Source: Luteitalea pratensis
GTDB lineage: Bacteria; Acidobacteriota; Vicinamibacteria; Vicinamibacterales; Vicinamibacteraceae
Assembly: GCF_001618865.1 (NCBI RefSeq)
Contig: NZ_CP015136.1
Coordinates: 6,545,001-6,609,000 of the forward strand
Length of the DNA: 64,000 nucleotides
Reading direction: 5' to 3'
The translations under genes were made by a program, and so were the position numbers. The notes under the pieces were generated by a model. That model had not been told where the DNA came from and did not search any database. It worked only from the letters and a program-made list of their open reading frames with translations. The stretch's first letter is position 1; each line of letters begins with the position of its first letter. Of the stretch, positions 1-9,655 are shown one piece after another.

Positions 1-60
1 CGACGTCGTCGTCAGGAGCCGTGGCGGCTACCGAGCCCCGGAACAATAGGCAGGAACTTC

Positions 61-933
61 ATGGACGACGGCTTACTCCACCTGATCGGCGCTGCGCTCC
101 AGTCACTGAGCGGCGCCGTGGTCATCCTGATACCGCCCACCGTCTTCTTCGTGCTGCTGGCCCTGTTCCTCAAGGGCCGCGAAGCGCTCCCGGTGTTCGA
201 GCGGGCGTTCGAGGACGTGAGGCTGAACCTGTCGCTGCACTTCCTCGACACGCTGCTCGTGGCGCCCATCGTAGCCGTGCTCGCCCAGGGGATCCAGAAC
301 GGCATCGAGGCACACTCCCTGGCTATCCTGGCGCCCGCCCGCTGGCACGCGCTGCCGGCCGTGGTCACGCTGGTCGGCGTCGTGTTCGTTGGCGACCTGA
401 TCTCCTGGGCCAGGCACCGGATCGAGCATACGCGGCTGCTGTGGCCGACACACGCCATCCACCACAGCGACGCGCACATGACGTGGATGACCATCATGCG
501 CTTCCATCCCCTGAATCGCGTGACGACGCTCATAGTCGACCTGGGTGTGCTCGCTGTGTGCGGCTTCCCCGAATGGGCGCTGATTGCCAACTTCGTGGTG
601 CGTCACTATTACGGTGAATTCATCCACGCCGACCTGCCGTGGATGTACGGACCGCTGCGATACGTGTTCGTCTCCCCGGTGATGCACCGGTGGCATCACG
701 CACGCGACGTCGTCGGCGCTGGCAGTAACTTCGCCACCGTGTTCGCCTTCCTGGACTACGCGTTCGGAACCTATCACGTGCCAGGGCTCTGCACGGTGCC
801 GCTCGGCGTTACCGATCAGATGGGCAAGGGAACGCTGGGGCAGATGCTGTACCCCTTCAAGGCGTGGGGCGAACGACTGCGCGAGACCAACGGCGGCCGT
901 GGGGAAGCGAGCCGGCATACGACTGCGCCGTGA
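61..933 (+). CDS. Sterol desaturase / fatty acid hydroxylase family membrane protein
   Basis: Integral-membrane di-iron oxygenase of the fatty acid hydroxylase superfamily. The substrate is likely a lipid or carotenoid-like chain; the sequence does not say which. The three histidine clusters that bind iron are visible: HRIEH at residues 119-123, HAIHH at 131-135 and HRWHH at 209-213, with extra histidines at 182 and 189. Hydrophobic segments lie around residues 15-40, 60-80, 98-115 and 152-180. The 290-residue length is normal for the family. An AGGAA stretch sits about six bases before the ATG. The stop overlaps the GTG of the next gene (GTGA), so the two are probably co-transcribed. Confidence 0.9.
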   Translation: MDDGLLHLIGAALQSLSGAVVILIPPTVFFVLLALFLKGREALPVFERAFEDVRLNLSLHFLDTLLVAPIVAVLAQGIQNGIEAHSLAILAPARWHALPAVVTLVGVVFVGDLISWARHRIEHTRLLWPTHAIHHSDAHMTWMTIMRFHPLNRVTTLIVDLGVLAVCGFPEWALIANFVVRHYYGEFIHADLPWMYGPLRYVFVSPVMHRWHHARDVVGAGSNFATVFAFLDYAFGTYHVPGLCTVPLGVTDQMGKGTLGQMLYPFKAWGERLRETNGGRGEASRHTTAP

Positions 934-2693
934 TCACGTCCCGACTGACAGCTGAGCGACAGGCCGGGCGTCGGCGGGCAACTGCGTGGGTGCTCTGTCT
1001 TGTGTTGTGCGCGTCGTACGCGGCGTTGCTGTGGGCGATGCACGATGGCTTCTGGTATGCGACCGACGATGGCTTCTACGCACACATAGCGGAGCGCGTA
1101 CAGGCGGGCGACGTACTGCACCGGGACGTCCAGGATATCCATCCCGGCTACATCCATGGCCTGCACGTGCTCGCCTTCCACATTTTCGGCACCGACATGG
1201 TGTCACTGCGTTATCCGCTCGTGCTCGCGGCGCTGGTGCAGTCGGTCTTCACGTTCTCGCTGCTCGCGCGGCGCAGTTTGTCGCTCGCGACCGCTGGCAC
1301 CGTCGCCACGGCCGGCGTCGGGCTCGTCCAGTTCTTCAGCCCCAACCCCAACTGGTACTGCTTGTCGCTAACGATCGTCGTTTCGTGGTGGCTGGTTGCG
1401 ACACCCAGGGAGAGTCGTGCACGGCTCGTCGTAGCCGGCGGCATCGTCGGCCTGATGACGATGTTGCGGCAGTTGTCTGGTGCGTGGGCAGCGATGGGTC
1501 TGCTGACAGTCGCGCTGCTCGAGGCTGAGGATAGGCTCGCGCCATCGAGTGCGCGCCTTGGTCGGGCGCTGTCAGCCTTGATGCTTACGGGACTGATCGG
1601 CTACGTCGCCCTAACGTCGGCCTATCGTCCGGGGGGCCTGCTGCTGATCGCGTCCTGGCCGGCAGCATTGCTGCTGCGCAACGCGCTGTCGCTGCAGACA
1701 CCCGATCGAGCGGCGCGGCGACTCATCCTGCACGTCCTGGCCGGCGCCGGACCGGTGATGGCCCCCATGCTGGCGTACCACCTGTGGTTCGGCTCGACCA
1801 CGCGCTGGCTCACCGACATCGTCGCCAGAGCCGCAGGCGAGACGCAACTCCCGTTCTTCGGCGGCGTCGGCTGGTACGCCCTCACACCGCTAGTCTCGGC
1901 CCAACTGGTCATGGCACCCGCCGGCATCGGCGACGCAGCAAACGGATCGTACTGGTTGGCGCTTTCTCTGGGATCGGCGGCTAATGGCGCCGTCGTCTGG
2001 CACGACCTTCGTCGCCGGACGGACGCCACCGCGATCGCACCGGGAATCATCGCGATGTTTTTCGCGATGGTATCGCTGCTGCTCGAAGGACCCTTGTACC
2101 TCTATTACTCCGCCGGCGCGACCATCGCCGCCCTGCTCTGGCGGCTCGCAGCGGTCGGGACCGTCGCGCCCCAAGTGGCAGGCGGAGCATTGGCGCTGTT
2201 GGTAGGCGTCGTCGGGTTCGTCTCACACGCAGGCCAGCCCCTGACCCGTCCACCGTTCGACATCCTGCACGGTCGACGCGTGACACCTCCGCCCCTCGGA
2301 TCACTGGCCGGGCTGCGGGCGTCCTTCTCGCTTCCCAAGGAGGATGTGCGCGAGTACGACCGGCTGGTCGCAATCATCAGGACTCAGGTGGCCCCTGGCG
2401 AGACGTTGCTGGTGCTGCCCAACGACGCGCAGCTCTATTTTCTTGCCGAGCGGACCAATCCGGTACGGTTCTACAACTCGGCGCTCGGCATGCAGAGCCC
2501 TGGCGAGGTCGAGGACGTCCTCAGGCTCATCCGCACACGACCGCCGGCGCTGGTCATTTTCCGACCCGGAGACAAATACCAGACGCCCGCGCTCGATGCG
2601 GTGATGCGTGTCGTTCGGAGGCAGTACCGTCTGGCGGGCATTGCGGAAGGCCGGGAGATGTACCTGCCGGCGAGCAGGCCACCCTTGTCATGA
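930..2693 (+). CDS. GT-C fold membrane glycosyltransferase-like protein (GT39/ArnT-like)
   Basis: Polytopic protein of 587 residues with about ten or more hydrophobic segments and a soluble C-terminal domain from about residue 455. An acidic pair (D46-D47 in YATDDGFY) sits in the first extracytoplasmic loop, where GT-C enzymes that use polyprenyl-phosphate sugars carry their catalytic acid. Donor and acceptor are unknown. I chose the GTG that overlaps the upstream stop (GTGA) because an upstream in-frame ATG would need a 70-base overlap with the hydroxylase. Its own stop overlaps the next gene by ATGA. Tight coupling in a three-gene operon suggests one envelope-lipid or glycan pathway (inference). 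Confidence 0.72.
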   Translation: MITSRLTAERQAGRRRATAWVLCLVLCASYAALLWAMHDGFWYATDDGFYAHIAERVQAGDVLHRDVQDIHPGYIHGLHVLAFHIFGTDMVSLRYPLVLAALVQSVFTFSLLARRSLSLATAGTVATAGVGLVQFFSPNPNWYCLSLTIVVSWWLVATPRESRARLVVAGGIVGLMTMLRQLSGAWAAMGLLTVALLEAEDRLAPSSARLGRALSALMLTGLIGYVALTSAYRPGGLLLIASWPAALLLRNALSLQTPDRAARRLILHVLAGAGPVMAPMLAYHLWFGSTTRWLTDIVARAAGETQLPFFGGVGWYALTPLVSAQLVMAPAGIGDAANGSYWLALSLGSAANGAVVWHDLRRRTDATAIAPGIIAMFFAMVSLLLEGPLYLYYSAGATIAALLWRLAAVGTVAPQVAGGALALLVGVVGFVSHAGQPLTRPPFDILHGRRVTPPPLGSLAGLRASFSLPKEDVREYDRLVAIIRTQVAPGETLLVLPNDAQLYFLAERTNPVRFYNSALGMQSPGEVEDVLRLIRTRPPALVIFRPGDKYQTPALDAVMRVVRRQYRLAGIAEGREMYLPASRPPLS

Positions 2694-3691
2694 GCACTCT
2701 TATCCAGCTGCAGGTGCCTCACCCGACCGCGAAGCCGCGACAACTCTCGCCCGCCGCGGAGCGGATCGTCCAGCGCATCATACTCACGGTGGCCGTCGCG
2801 ATCGTATCGACGATCCTGGCGCTCGAAGGCCAGGCATCGGTGCTGACCAATACCGACTTCACGCAGCTGTGGCATGCCGCGCGCGGACTGGTCGAGGGCC
2901 GGAATCCGTACGACGTCGTCGGCCCGGGCAAGGCTTTCCCCTGGCCCTTCCCGCTGCTGTACCCGGGTCCGGCCGTGCTGGTGTCGGTGCCGTTCTCAGT
3001 CATGCCGCTGCGGTGGGCCTGTGCGCTGTTCGTCGGCTTGTCGGCCGCGACACTCGCATGGGGGCTGAGTGAAGAGCGTGGCGCGCCATACCGATGGTTC
3101 GTTTTCGCATCGGCCGGCGCGGCGAGCGTCGTCAGGACCGCCCAGTGGGCACCGTTGATGATGGCCACGGCCCTCTTGCCTTCGATGGGATGGGCCCTGG
3201 CCTGCAAGCCGTCCATAGGTACCGCGCTCTTCATGGCGTACCCATCGTGGCGCAAGTTCTGGATGAGTGCTGCGCTCGCGTGCGGCAGTCTCCTCCTGAT
3301 GCCACGCTGGCCACTCGATTGGCTCGCCGCATTGCCGTCGGCGTACCACATGACAGCACCGATCTCCCACGTTACGGCGGGCGGGCCGCTGATCCTGCTG
3401 GCACTGCTGCGATGGCGACGCCCCGAAGCGCGACTGCTGGTTGCCCTTGGGTGCATCCCGCACACCACCATGGTTTACGAGACACTGCCGCTCTTCCTCG
3501 TTCCGAAGCGCTGGTCCGAAGCAGGATGGCTCGTCGTCGCAAGCTGGATCGTTTTGTCACGCGACCGTCAGATGGACTACCTGCAACTGATGCACATGCG
3601 CGCATGGTGGATCACGCTGCTGATGTACATCCCCTGCGTCGTGATGGTGCTGCGCCGAGGCGCAGAGTCCGAGCCCGACGCGACGCCGTAG
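2690..3691 (+). CDS. DUF2029/GT87-like membrane mannosyltransferase homologue
   Basis: Membrane protein of 333 residues with roughly eight to nine hydrophobic segments. After the first segment it has NTDFTQLWHAARGLVEGRNP followed by YD. This resembles the family GT87 (DUF2029) signature, in which an Asp and a Trp in the first periplasmic loop precede an NPYD-like turn. GT87 members transfer mannose or arabinose from a polyprenyl phosphate, but the substrate here is unknown. The start ATG overlaps the preceding stop (ATGA). At the end comes a short cytoplasmic tail and then about 150 bases with no gene. Confidence 0.65.
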   Translation: MSTLIQLQVPHPTAKPRQLSPAAERIVQRIILTVAVAIVSTILALEGQASVLTNTDFTQLWHAARGLVEGRNPYDVVGPGKAFPWPFPLLYPGPAVLVSVPFSVMPLRWACALFVGLSAATLAWGLSEERGAPYRWFVFASAGAASVVRTAQWAPLMMATALLPSMGWALACKPSIGTALFMAYPSWRKFWMSAALACGSLLLMPRWPLDWLAALPSAYHMTAPISHVTAGGPLILLALLRWRRPEARLLVALGCIPHTTMVYETLPLFLVPKRWSEAGWLVVASWIVLSRDRQMDYLQLMHMRAWWITLLMYIPCVVMVLRRGAESEPDATP

Positions 3692-3840
3692 ACGAGAAGA
3701 GCAGCGTTGCTGCGGACCCGGAAAACAGCTGCATGCGATGCCGCGCGAGACCCAAGGGAGGAAGCTCGGCCCGAGCAGCCACGAAGGACCGCGGCGTCCG
3801 TACGTCTTCGCGATAGCCATGTGCCCGCGCCACTCGCGCG

Positions 3841-4242
3841 TTAGGCCGCGACCGCCATTCCGCTCCAGCGCCACGCGAAATCCTGCTCGCGCACGGTATT
3901 CCAGACGAGAGCGAAGAGCGCGACACACACGAGCACTTTCGGCGCGCTCAACCCGCGCGTGCCCGCTCCCTGGTAAGCCGCGCCAGACAGCAGCTCTGAC
4001 AGCCACTCGTGGTTAATCCATGGGCGGTCGGAGGTGTACCAGTAAGGGTCCGCTGCGTGCAGCGCACGGTCTCTGAGCATGTCCAGCCCGAAACGCAAGT
4101 GTCCCCAGAGGTCGGGATCGGCGCTCGTCGATGCGGCTCCGGCGCCCATCACGAGCAGCGCGAGGGGCCTCAGCGCCGCCGCTGCTGCGACCGGCCCCGC
4201 ATTCTTGGCTCCACTCCCCACGCGTGTACCGGTCGACATCAT
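3841..4242 (-). pseudogene. Truncated remnant of a polytopic membrane protein (N-terminal part only)
   Basis: The reading frame begins with a hydrophobic segment and the motif DPDLWGHLRFG, followed by DPYWYT and PWINHEWLSE. I recognise this as the start of a family of long multi-spanning membrane proteins of several hundred residues. Here the frame stops after about 133 residues, just after a second hydrophobic stretch (VLVCVALFALVWN), so only the N-terminus survives. No continuation is seen downstream on this strand up to the end of the neighbouring gene. The surrounding bases (3692-4521) hold no other gene I can support. It could be an intact short protein, but a decayed fragment is more likely. 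Confidence 0.55.
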
Positions 4243-4508
4243 CGTCAGGCATCGCGTCTGACGGCGACGGGCATCGGCGAAGTGACAAGGGGCAGTGCCA
4301 CGCAACGGCATGCTCTGTCCGAGCCAGTTCGAGATGATCGAATCGCTTCGTTGGCGACACTCCGTACATGTGGACTCTCCGTACCGGGGGCAGTTCTACA
4401 GTGATCGGTAACGCGCGCCCCGGTGCAATCGCCGCGCCGCCAACGCTCCACGAGGCACGCCGCCAGCGGCCAGATGGTGCTCGTGTGGGGTTCGTCGCAG
4501 CCTCGCCA

Positions 4509-4521
4509 TACAATTCTCCCC
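4509..4521 (+). promoter_or_regulatory. Candidate -10 element (TACAAT) with near-leaderless start
   Basis: TACAAT lies only 7 bases before the ATG of the SpoIIE-type phosphatase, so a transcript from it would begin at or within a base of the start codon. There is no Shine-Dalgarno sequence. No good -35 is visible at 17-18 bases upstream. Confidence 0.4.
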
Positions 4522-7383
4522 ATGACCGCCCCGGCCCAGGTGCCGGCGGAGGTGACGCACGACGCGGTCACCGCGGCGATGCTGCGTCATCGCCGCCTGC
4601 TCGCCACGCTCGTGCTCCTCGCCCTGGCGGCGGTCTCCTTCTGGGTCGTGGTCGCGTTGGTGCGGGCCCGCACCCGGCCGACGCTCGGCGTGCAGATCAG
4701 CCGGGGCGGCACCATGCTGCGCCGGCCCGATCGCGGCGCAACCGTCGTCGTGCGGGCGGTGCGGGCACACAGCCCCGCGGCTGACGCCGACCTCCGCGTC
4801 GGCGACCGCGTGCTGCAGGTCGACGGCATCGCGGTAACCGACACCCGTGCCTTGATTGCCCGGCACGATCGGCTCTTCCCCGGCGAGGTCGTGACCTTCG
4901 ACATCGAACGCGATGGCCAGCCGCTCACACGGCGCCTCTCGGCACGGCCGGTGCTCGCCGGTCGATGGCAATGGGCCGGCGTGGCCATCCGCGTCCTGCT
5001 GGTGTTCGCGCTGTTCCTCGGCATCCCGTCGCTCGTGTTCAAGTGGCGGCCGCACGATCCCCGGGCGATGTTGTTCATGCTCTTCGGCTGCACGTTCGGC
5101 CTGTCGATGCTGAACTACTCGGTGCCGGGCCTGAGCCAGGCGCCCGAGAGCGTGATGCCGCTGCCTGACGCGTTCACCCGCTTCAACCTGACCGCGTTGG
5201 CGATCACGTACGCGTGCGCGCTCGTCATCAACCCGACGTTGCTGCATTTCCTGACGCTGTTTCCGCAGCCGCGTCTTGCCCCCGTGCCCCTTGGACGCGT
5301 ACTGGGCTGGACCTACCTGATCCCGACGCTGGTTGGCTGGATCGCCGCGCCGGTCGTCGTCTTGCTCCTGCTTGGCTGGATTCCCGCGGCGGCGCGCCCG
5401 GCGGTGGCGCTGGTGGTCGCGGCGCTGGCCAGCGCCGGTGCCCTGCGGGTCTGGTGGACCCGCCTGCGCGCGCGCCCCTGGCGGTCCTGGTTCCTCGACA
5501 ACGCGTTCTGGCTCGGGGTCATGGTGGCGCTGACCTACATGGCGGCCGTGCTCACGACGATCGTGCTCGTGCAGATGCGGGCACGCGAGACGGCCGGCCT
5601 GCTCGCGGGGCTGCTCCTCGCCTGCGCCGTGGGCCTGTTCGCGATCGGCGTCGGCATCGCGTATCCGATTGCGTGCGGCATCGCGATGTGGCGCTCGTGG
5701 CGACTGAGCACGGAGGAGATGCGGCAGCAGATCCGCTGGCCGCTGATGAGCATCGCGCTCGCCCTCGGCATCGCGGTGCTGCTCTCGCTGCTCTCCATCG
5801 GGTTGTCGTTCGTCACCGGTACCGCGCCGCCGCCGTGGCTGTTCTCGGTCTTCGAGATCTCCACGTGGGTGGCGTACTCGGTCATCCCGCTGGCGTTCGC
5901 GGCCGCGGTCTTGCGTTACGGCTTGATGGACATCAGGTTCATCATCCGCCTGACGTTCTTCTACCTGCTCACGACGGCCAGCGTGTACATCGGCACCTTC
6001 GCCGTCGTCCTGCTGCTGGCAACGGCGGTCGGTGGAGCGGCCGACAGCAATCGCGTCACCACGATCCTGATCACGTTGCTGGCGGTGTCCTTGTTCGAGC
6101 CGTTGCGCCGCCGCGTGCAGCGCCGCGTCGACAAGCACTTCTACCAGCGCACGCCAGACCCGGTGGGCGTGCTGGCGAGGCACGGCCAGGAGTTGCGCTC
6201 GATGTCGCGCCGCGACGACCTCGAACGCCGCCTCGTGCTCGCCCTGCAGGAGGCGATTCCGCACGGCCCCACGTACGTGTTCAGGCGCCGTGAGGATCAG
6301 CCCGAGTTCCTCGCCGCCCATTCACCCGATCCGACGGCCCGCCCGGCCTTCGAGGCGCTGCCGTTCCTGACCCAGCGTGCGCAGGACCTGCTCGGCCCGA
6401 CGATGCTGGCCGAAGTGACGATGGTGATGGACGAAGCCCGCGTCTGGGAGCAGCTCGGGATCGAGGCGCTGCTGCCCGTGCGCCAGGGCGATGACATCCC
6501 CGTCGTCCTCGGGCTGGGCCGCAAGCGATCGGACGAGTCGTGGCAGGAGCGGGACATGGAGATCTTGTCCTCGCTGGCGGCGCAGACGTCGATGGCCATC
6601 GCCGACATCGAGGCGCGCCAGCACGATGCCTCGATGAAGGAAGCCTTCGACAACCAGCGCGCGCTGTTGCCGCAGCAACTGCCCCAGCCGGACGCGTTCT
6701 CGATCGCGGGCGCGTGGCACCCGGCGCTTGCCGTCGGCGGCGACTACTACGATGCGTGGTGGCTGTCGACCGAGGCGATCGCGATCTGCGTCGCCGACGT
6801 CGCGGGCAAGGGGCTCGCCGCATCGCTCGTGATGGCCAACCTCCAGGCGACGGTCAAGGCGCTGGCGGGTCCGGACGTGAGCCCGGCCGACCTCTGCACA
6901 CGCGTCAACGAGACCCTCGCCTCCAACCTGCGCAAGGGACGCTTCGTCACGTTCTTCTACGGCGTGCTGCGATTGCGCACCGGCGAACTGCGTTACGCCA
7001 ATGCCGGTCACAACCCACCGGTCCTGACGTCGGATGGCGCGGCGCACGAACTCGGCCTCGGTGACCCGGGCCTGGGCCTGCTGCGCACGCATCGTTACCG
7101 CGACGCGAGCGTGCTGCTCGGCGGCGATGCGCGGTTGCTGCTCTACACGGACGGCGTGACCGAAGGCCGCAGCCCCGATGGCGAGGACTTCGGCATGGCG
7201 CGACTGCTGGAACTGGTCGACCGCCCGCACACGAGCGCCGGACAGTTGCGCGACGATGTGCTCTCCGCAATCGCGGCCTGGACGCAGGGCCAGTTCGATG
7301 ATGACGTCACGCTGCTGGCCGTGGTCCGCCGCGATGGCACCAACCCGCTGTTCGAGACACAGAAGATTCGAGTGCACGGGTAA
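4522..7383 (+). CDS. PDZ-membrane-GAF-SpoIIE (PP2C) serine phosphatase, RsbU-like
   Basis: Signalling protein of 953 residues. It has an N-terminal membrane anchor (about 25-48), a PDZ domain (about 55-130, with VGDRVLQVDG), and a block of about ten transmembrane segments (about 140-555). A GAF-like sensor (about 600-705) and a C-terminal PP2C/SpoIIE phosphatase (about 720-945) follow. The phosphatase motifs are present: VGGDYYDAW, ADVAGKGLAA, YANAGHNPP, LLLYTDGVTEG and the terminal DDDVTLL metal-binding Asp. Relatives dephosphorylate anti-sigma-factor antagonists, so it may feed a partner-switching stress pathway, but no antagonist or anti-sigma gene is adjacent. It faces the M48 protease convergently across a large palindrome. 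Confidence 0.88.
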   Translation: MTAPAQVPAEVTHDAVTAAMLRHRRLLATLVLLALAAVSFWVVVALVRARTRPTLGVQISRGGTMLRRPDRGATVVVRAVRAHSPAADADLRVGDRVLQVDGIAVTDTRALIARHDRLFPGEVVTFDIERDGQPLTRRLSARPVLAGRWQWAGVAIRVLLVFALFLGIPSLVFKWRPHDPRAMLFMLFGCTFGLSMLNYSVPGLSQAPESVMPLPDAFTRFNLTALAITYACALVINPTLLHFLTLFPQPRLAPVPLGRVLGWTYLIPTLVGWIAAPVVVLLLLGWIPAAARPAVALVVAALASAGALRVWWTRLRARPWRSWFLDNAFWLGVMVALTYMAAVLTTIVLVQMRARETAGLLAGLLLACAVGLFAIGVGIAYPIACGIAMWRSWRLSTEEMRQQIRWPLMSIALALGIAVLLSLLSIGLSFVTGTAPPPWLFSVFEISTWVAYSVIPLAFAAAVLRYGLMDIRFIIRLTFFYLLTTASVYIGTFAVVLLLATAVGGAADSNRVTTILITLLAVSLFEPLRRRVQRRVDKHFYQRTPDPVGVLARHGQELRSMSRRDDLERRLVLALQEAIPHGPTYVFRRREDQPEFLAAHSPDPTARPAFEALPFLTQRAQDLLGPTMLAEVTMVMDEARVWEQLGIEALLPVRQGDDIPVVLGLGRKRSDESWQERDMEILSSLAAQTSMAIADIEARQHDASMKEAFDNQRALLPQQLPQPDAFSIAGAWHPALAVGGDYYDAWWLSTEAIAICVADVAGKGLAASLVMANLQATVKALAGPDVSPADLCTRVNETLASNLRKGRFVTFFYGVLRLRTGELRYANAGHNPPVLTSDGAAHELGLGDPGLGLLRTHRYRDASVLLGGDARLLLYTDGVTEGRSPDGEDFGMARLLELVDRPHTSAGQLRDDVLSAIAAWTQGQFDDDVTLLAVVRRDGTNPLFETQKIRVHG

Positions 7384-7487
7384 TTGCAGAATTTCAGAAT
7401 TTCAAAATTGCACTACCACCGTCAGGCGTCGAGCGCCGACTGTGGTAATGAAATCCTGAAATTTGAAATTCTGCAATTTCCAATTGC
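7384..7487. repeat. Family D nested palindrome, copy 1 (AATTTC arms)
   Basis: About 100 bp lie between two convergent genes. The outer arms are AT-rich (TTGCAGAATTTCAGAATTTC against GAAATTTGAAATTCTGCAA) and enclose a second GC-rich palindrome, TACCACCGTC...GACTGTGGTA. It would fold as one long hairpin and could terminate transcription in both directions. Related copies occur at 9560 and 13250. Confidence 0.75.
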
Positions 7488-7489
7488 CG

Positions 7490-8956
7490 TCATCGCTGTT
7501 CGACGACGATCTTGAGGCGATCGCCTGCCTGCGGGCGCTCCTGCACGGGGTAGCCGTTGATCACGGCGAGCGTGTCGGGCTTGACCGTGCTGTGACCCGG
7601 ACCCGAGGCCAGCGACTGCCAGGTGTCGCCGGACCTGGCCGTGTACAACTCGATCACGTTGGGTCGGATCCGATCGGCTTCGCCAGCGCTCAAGGGCTGG
7701 AACGAGCGCACGCTGGCATCGACGGCCTGCTGCAGTTGGCGGTAGGCGCTGGCCGAGGACAACCCCGCCAGCCGGAAGACCTGGTTGTTGTGACTGATCC
7801 AGGCCGACCTGAGCACGACGTCGCCCATGTTCTGCAGTTGGCCGCGGAACGTCCCGACAAACGCCGGCAGGCCATTGACGCGCGTCTCGCCGCCTTCGAC
7901 CAACTGCAGCCCCGATTGCCCGAGGTCCGCCGCGGCGACCTCCTGCAGTGACCGCCCCTGCGGTTGCGACACCAGTTGGAGGAACACGTAAGCGCCACCG
8001 CCCTGCGGTTGCGCCACGACCTGCTGCGGCGTGTTCTGCACCTGCCAGCCTTGCGGGAACTCGAGTCGGAACTTCATGTCCGGATGCAGGAACGCATTAC
8101 CGCGCAGCACGCCCTCACGCGGATTGTCACCGAACATCAGGCCATCGACGTGCTGCAGGTAGGCGGCGCGATTGACCGACAACTCGCGCGTCGCCTGCGA
8201 ACGCAACGCCGCGACGCGCTGGTCGAGGCGGGCGATGCGGTCGGCAGGCATCGGGTGCGTCGAGAGCCAGTTGGGGACGCCCTTGCGGTCCGTCCCTTCG
8301 GACAGCCGCCCGAGGGTCTCGAGCATGCTCGAGACGCCCTGCGGATCCCAGCCCTGCGCCGTGGCATAGCCGGCCCCGAGGTCGTCGGCCTGCAACTCGT
8401 CATCTCGACCGAACTTCAGGAATAGCAGGCCGAGTCCCTGCTCCGCCGCCTGTCCGAATGGCCGCAACTCGGGCACGAAAATCTGGCTGAGCAGCAGGCC
8501 GACCGAACTTGCGGTCTGCTTGCTGTACTGCGCGGCTGAATGCCTGGCAGTCACATGCGCAATTTCATGACCCAGGACTCCCGCCAATTCCGCCTCGCTG
8601 TTGAGGTGAGCGAGGATGCCCCGCGTGAGGTAGACGTACCCACCGGGCAGTGCGAACGCGTTCACCGCGGGCGAGTCGACGACCGCGAACGTCCACGGCA
8701 GGCTGGGACGCTCGGTACCCGACGCCAGGCGGCGGGCCACGCCGTCCACGTACCGTTGCAGCGCGGGATCGTTGACGACACCCATTTCCTGCCTGACCTG
8801 GGCGTCCGATTCCTTGCCGAGCGCGACCTCCTGGGCCTCACTCATCAGGTTGAATTCCTTCTTGCCGGTCGCCGGATTGGTGGCACACGACACCGCAAGC
8901 CCGGCGGCAACGACGACTCCGGCGACACGCGCCCTCTTACGTGGACATTGGCTCAT
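7490..8956 (-). CDS. M48 family zinc metalloprotease, lipoprotein, with C-terminal LysM-like domain
   Basis: Predicted envelope protease of 488 residues. The start at 8956 is supported by GGAG seven bases upstream and places a lipoprotein-type signal next, ending in GLAVSC with Cys24. The zinc site is complete: HEIAH (H130, E131, H134) plus the downstream Glu in DELQADD (E188). The protein therefore resembles BepA/LoiP-type quality-control proteases that act on outer-membrane proteins. Residues from about 430 (ARSGDTWQSLASG ... AGDRLKIV) look like a LysM peptidoglycan-binding module, which would tether it near the wall. Targets are unknown. Confidence 0.9.
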   Translation of the reverse strand: MSQCPRKRARVAGVVVAAGLAVSCATNPATGKKEFNLMSEAQEVALGKESDAQVRQEMGVVNDPALQRYVDGVARRLASGTERPSLPWTFAVVDSPAVNAFALPGGYVYLTRGILAHLNSEAELAGVLGHEIAHVTARHSAAQYSKQTASSVGLLLSQIFVPELRPFGQAAEQGLGLLFLKFGRDDELQADDLGAGYATAQGWDPQGVSSMLETLGRLSEGTDRKGVPNWLSTHPMPADRIARLDQRVAALRSQATRELSVNRAAYLQHVDGLMFGDNPREGVLRGNAFLHPDMKFRLEFPQGWQVQNTPQQVVAQPQGGGAYVFLQLVSQPQGRSLQEVAAADLGQSGLQLVEGGETRVNGLPAFVGTFRGQLQNMGDVVLRSAWISHNNQVFRLAGLSSASAYRQLQQAVDASVRSFQPLSAGEADRIRPNVIELYTARSGDTWQSLASGPGHSTVKPDTLAVINGYPVQERPQAGDRLKIVVEQR

Positions 8957-9037
8957 CCCTGCGCTCCTGCCATTCAACATCAGCAAGTACGAAGCCAAGT
9001 GAACAAGTCCTCTGGCGTTCTCGTCCGACCTCGATAG

Positions 9038-9559
9038 ATGACCCCGGAGCTACATCCTCTTCCGAATCCCCTGCCATCGGGCCTGCGGTGGGCGCACAAC
9101 CGGCGCCGCATGGCCTGGCTGTTCGACGGTGACACGTGCGTGGGCTCGCTCGGATTCGGCGGCTATGGACGGGCCAGCGGCCTCACCAGCTGCGGCGTCT
9201 GGCACCTGCATCGGCGCGGTGTCCTGCACCTCGGCGTGCAGATGGCCCCGGCAGACGGCCGCCATCCGCCGATGTTGATGCGGCAAGGCGAGTCATTCGA
9301 CGGCGCGCTCGATCTTCCCGACGGCGAGCCGGTCGAGTGGCGGGCGCTCGGCACCGCCGGCGACGCGTGGGCCTTCAGGCGAGCGAAAGACGGCGCCCCG
9401 GTCCTGACGTTCCGGTCCACGGGGCTGCTGCCAGCCGAGACGATCGTGGAAGTCGAACCGGCCGCGCGCGCGCTCGCGGACCCGGCGCCACTGCTGATGC
9501 TCGGCGCCTTCCTCGTACGGCTGGCGGTCGACGACAACGATGTGATCGCAGGCGGCTAG
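9038..9559 (+). CDS. Conserved-looking hypothetical protein (173 aa)
   Basis: I do not recognise the family. The protein is soluble, with no signal peptide or membrane segment. It is rich in Gly, Trp and charged residues, with a beta-strand-like pattern (RMAWLFDGDTCVGSLGFGG, then VWHLHRRGVLHLGVQ, VEWRALGTAGDAWAFRR). The pattern would suit a small beta-barrel such as the tubby/LURP-one fold, but that is only a resemblance. It is divergent from the M48 protease and ends in a TAG immediately before a family D palindrome. GC-skewed third positions support that it is coding. Confidence 0.6.
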   Translation: MTPELHPLPNPLPSGLRWAHNRRRMAWLFDGDTCVGSLGFGGYGRASGLTSCGVWHLHRRGVLHLGVQMAPADGRHPPMLMRQGESFDGALDLPDGEPVEWRALGTAGDAWAFRRAKDGAPVLTFRSTGLLPAETIVEVEPAARALADPAPLLMLGAFLVRLAVDDNDVIAGG

Positions 9560-9655
9560 CGAATTTCAGAATTTCAGAATTTCACCACCACCGCCATTGT
9601 TCGAGCTGCTGACGGTGCCAATGAAATTGTGAACGTCTGAAATTCTTGAAATTAC
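9560..9655. repeat. Family D nested palindrome, copy 2
   Basis: Three tandem GAATTTCA units on the left and TGAAATTCTTGAAATT on the right enclose a weaker GC-rich inner hairpin with CCACCGCCA and GACGGTGCCA. It lies between convergent genes and may act as a bidirectional terminator. Confidence 0.7.

Noticed and set aside
4396-6321. A 641-codon antisense frame over the SpoIIE phosphatase gene
   Set aside because: His/Arg/Gln-rich shadow translation without domains; the plus-strand gene has clear motifs.
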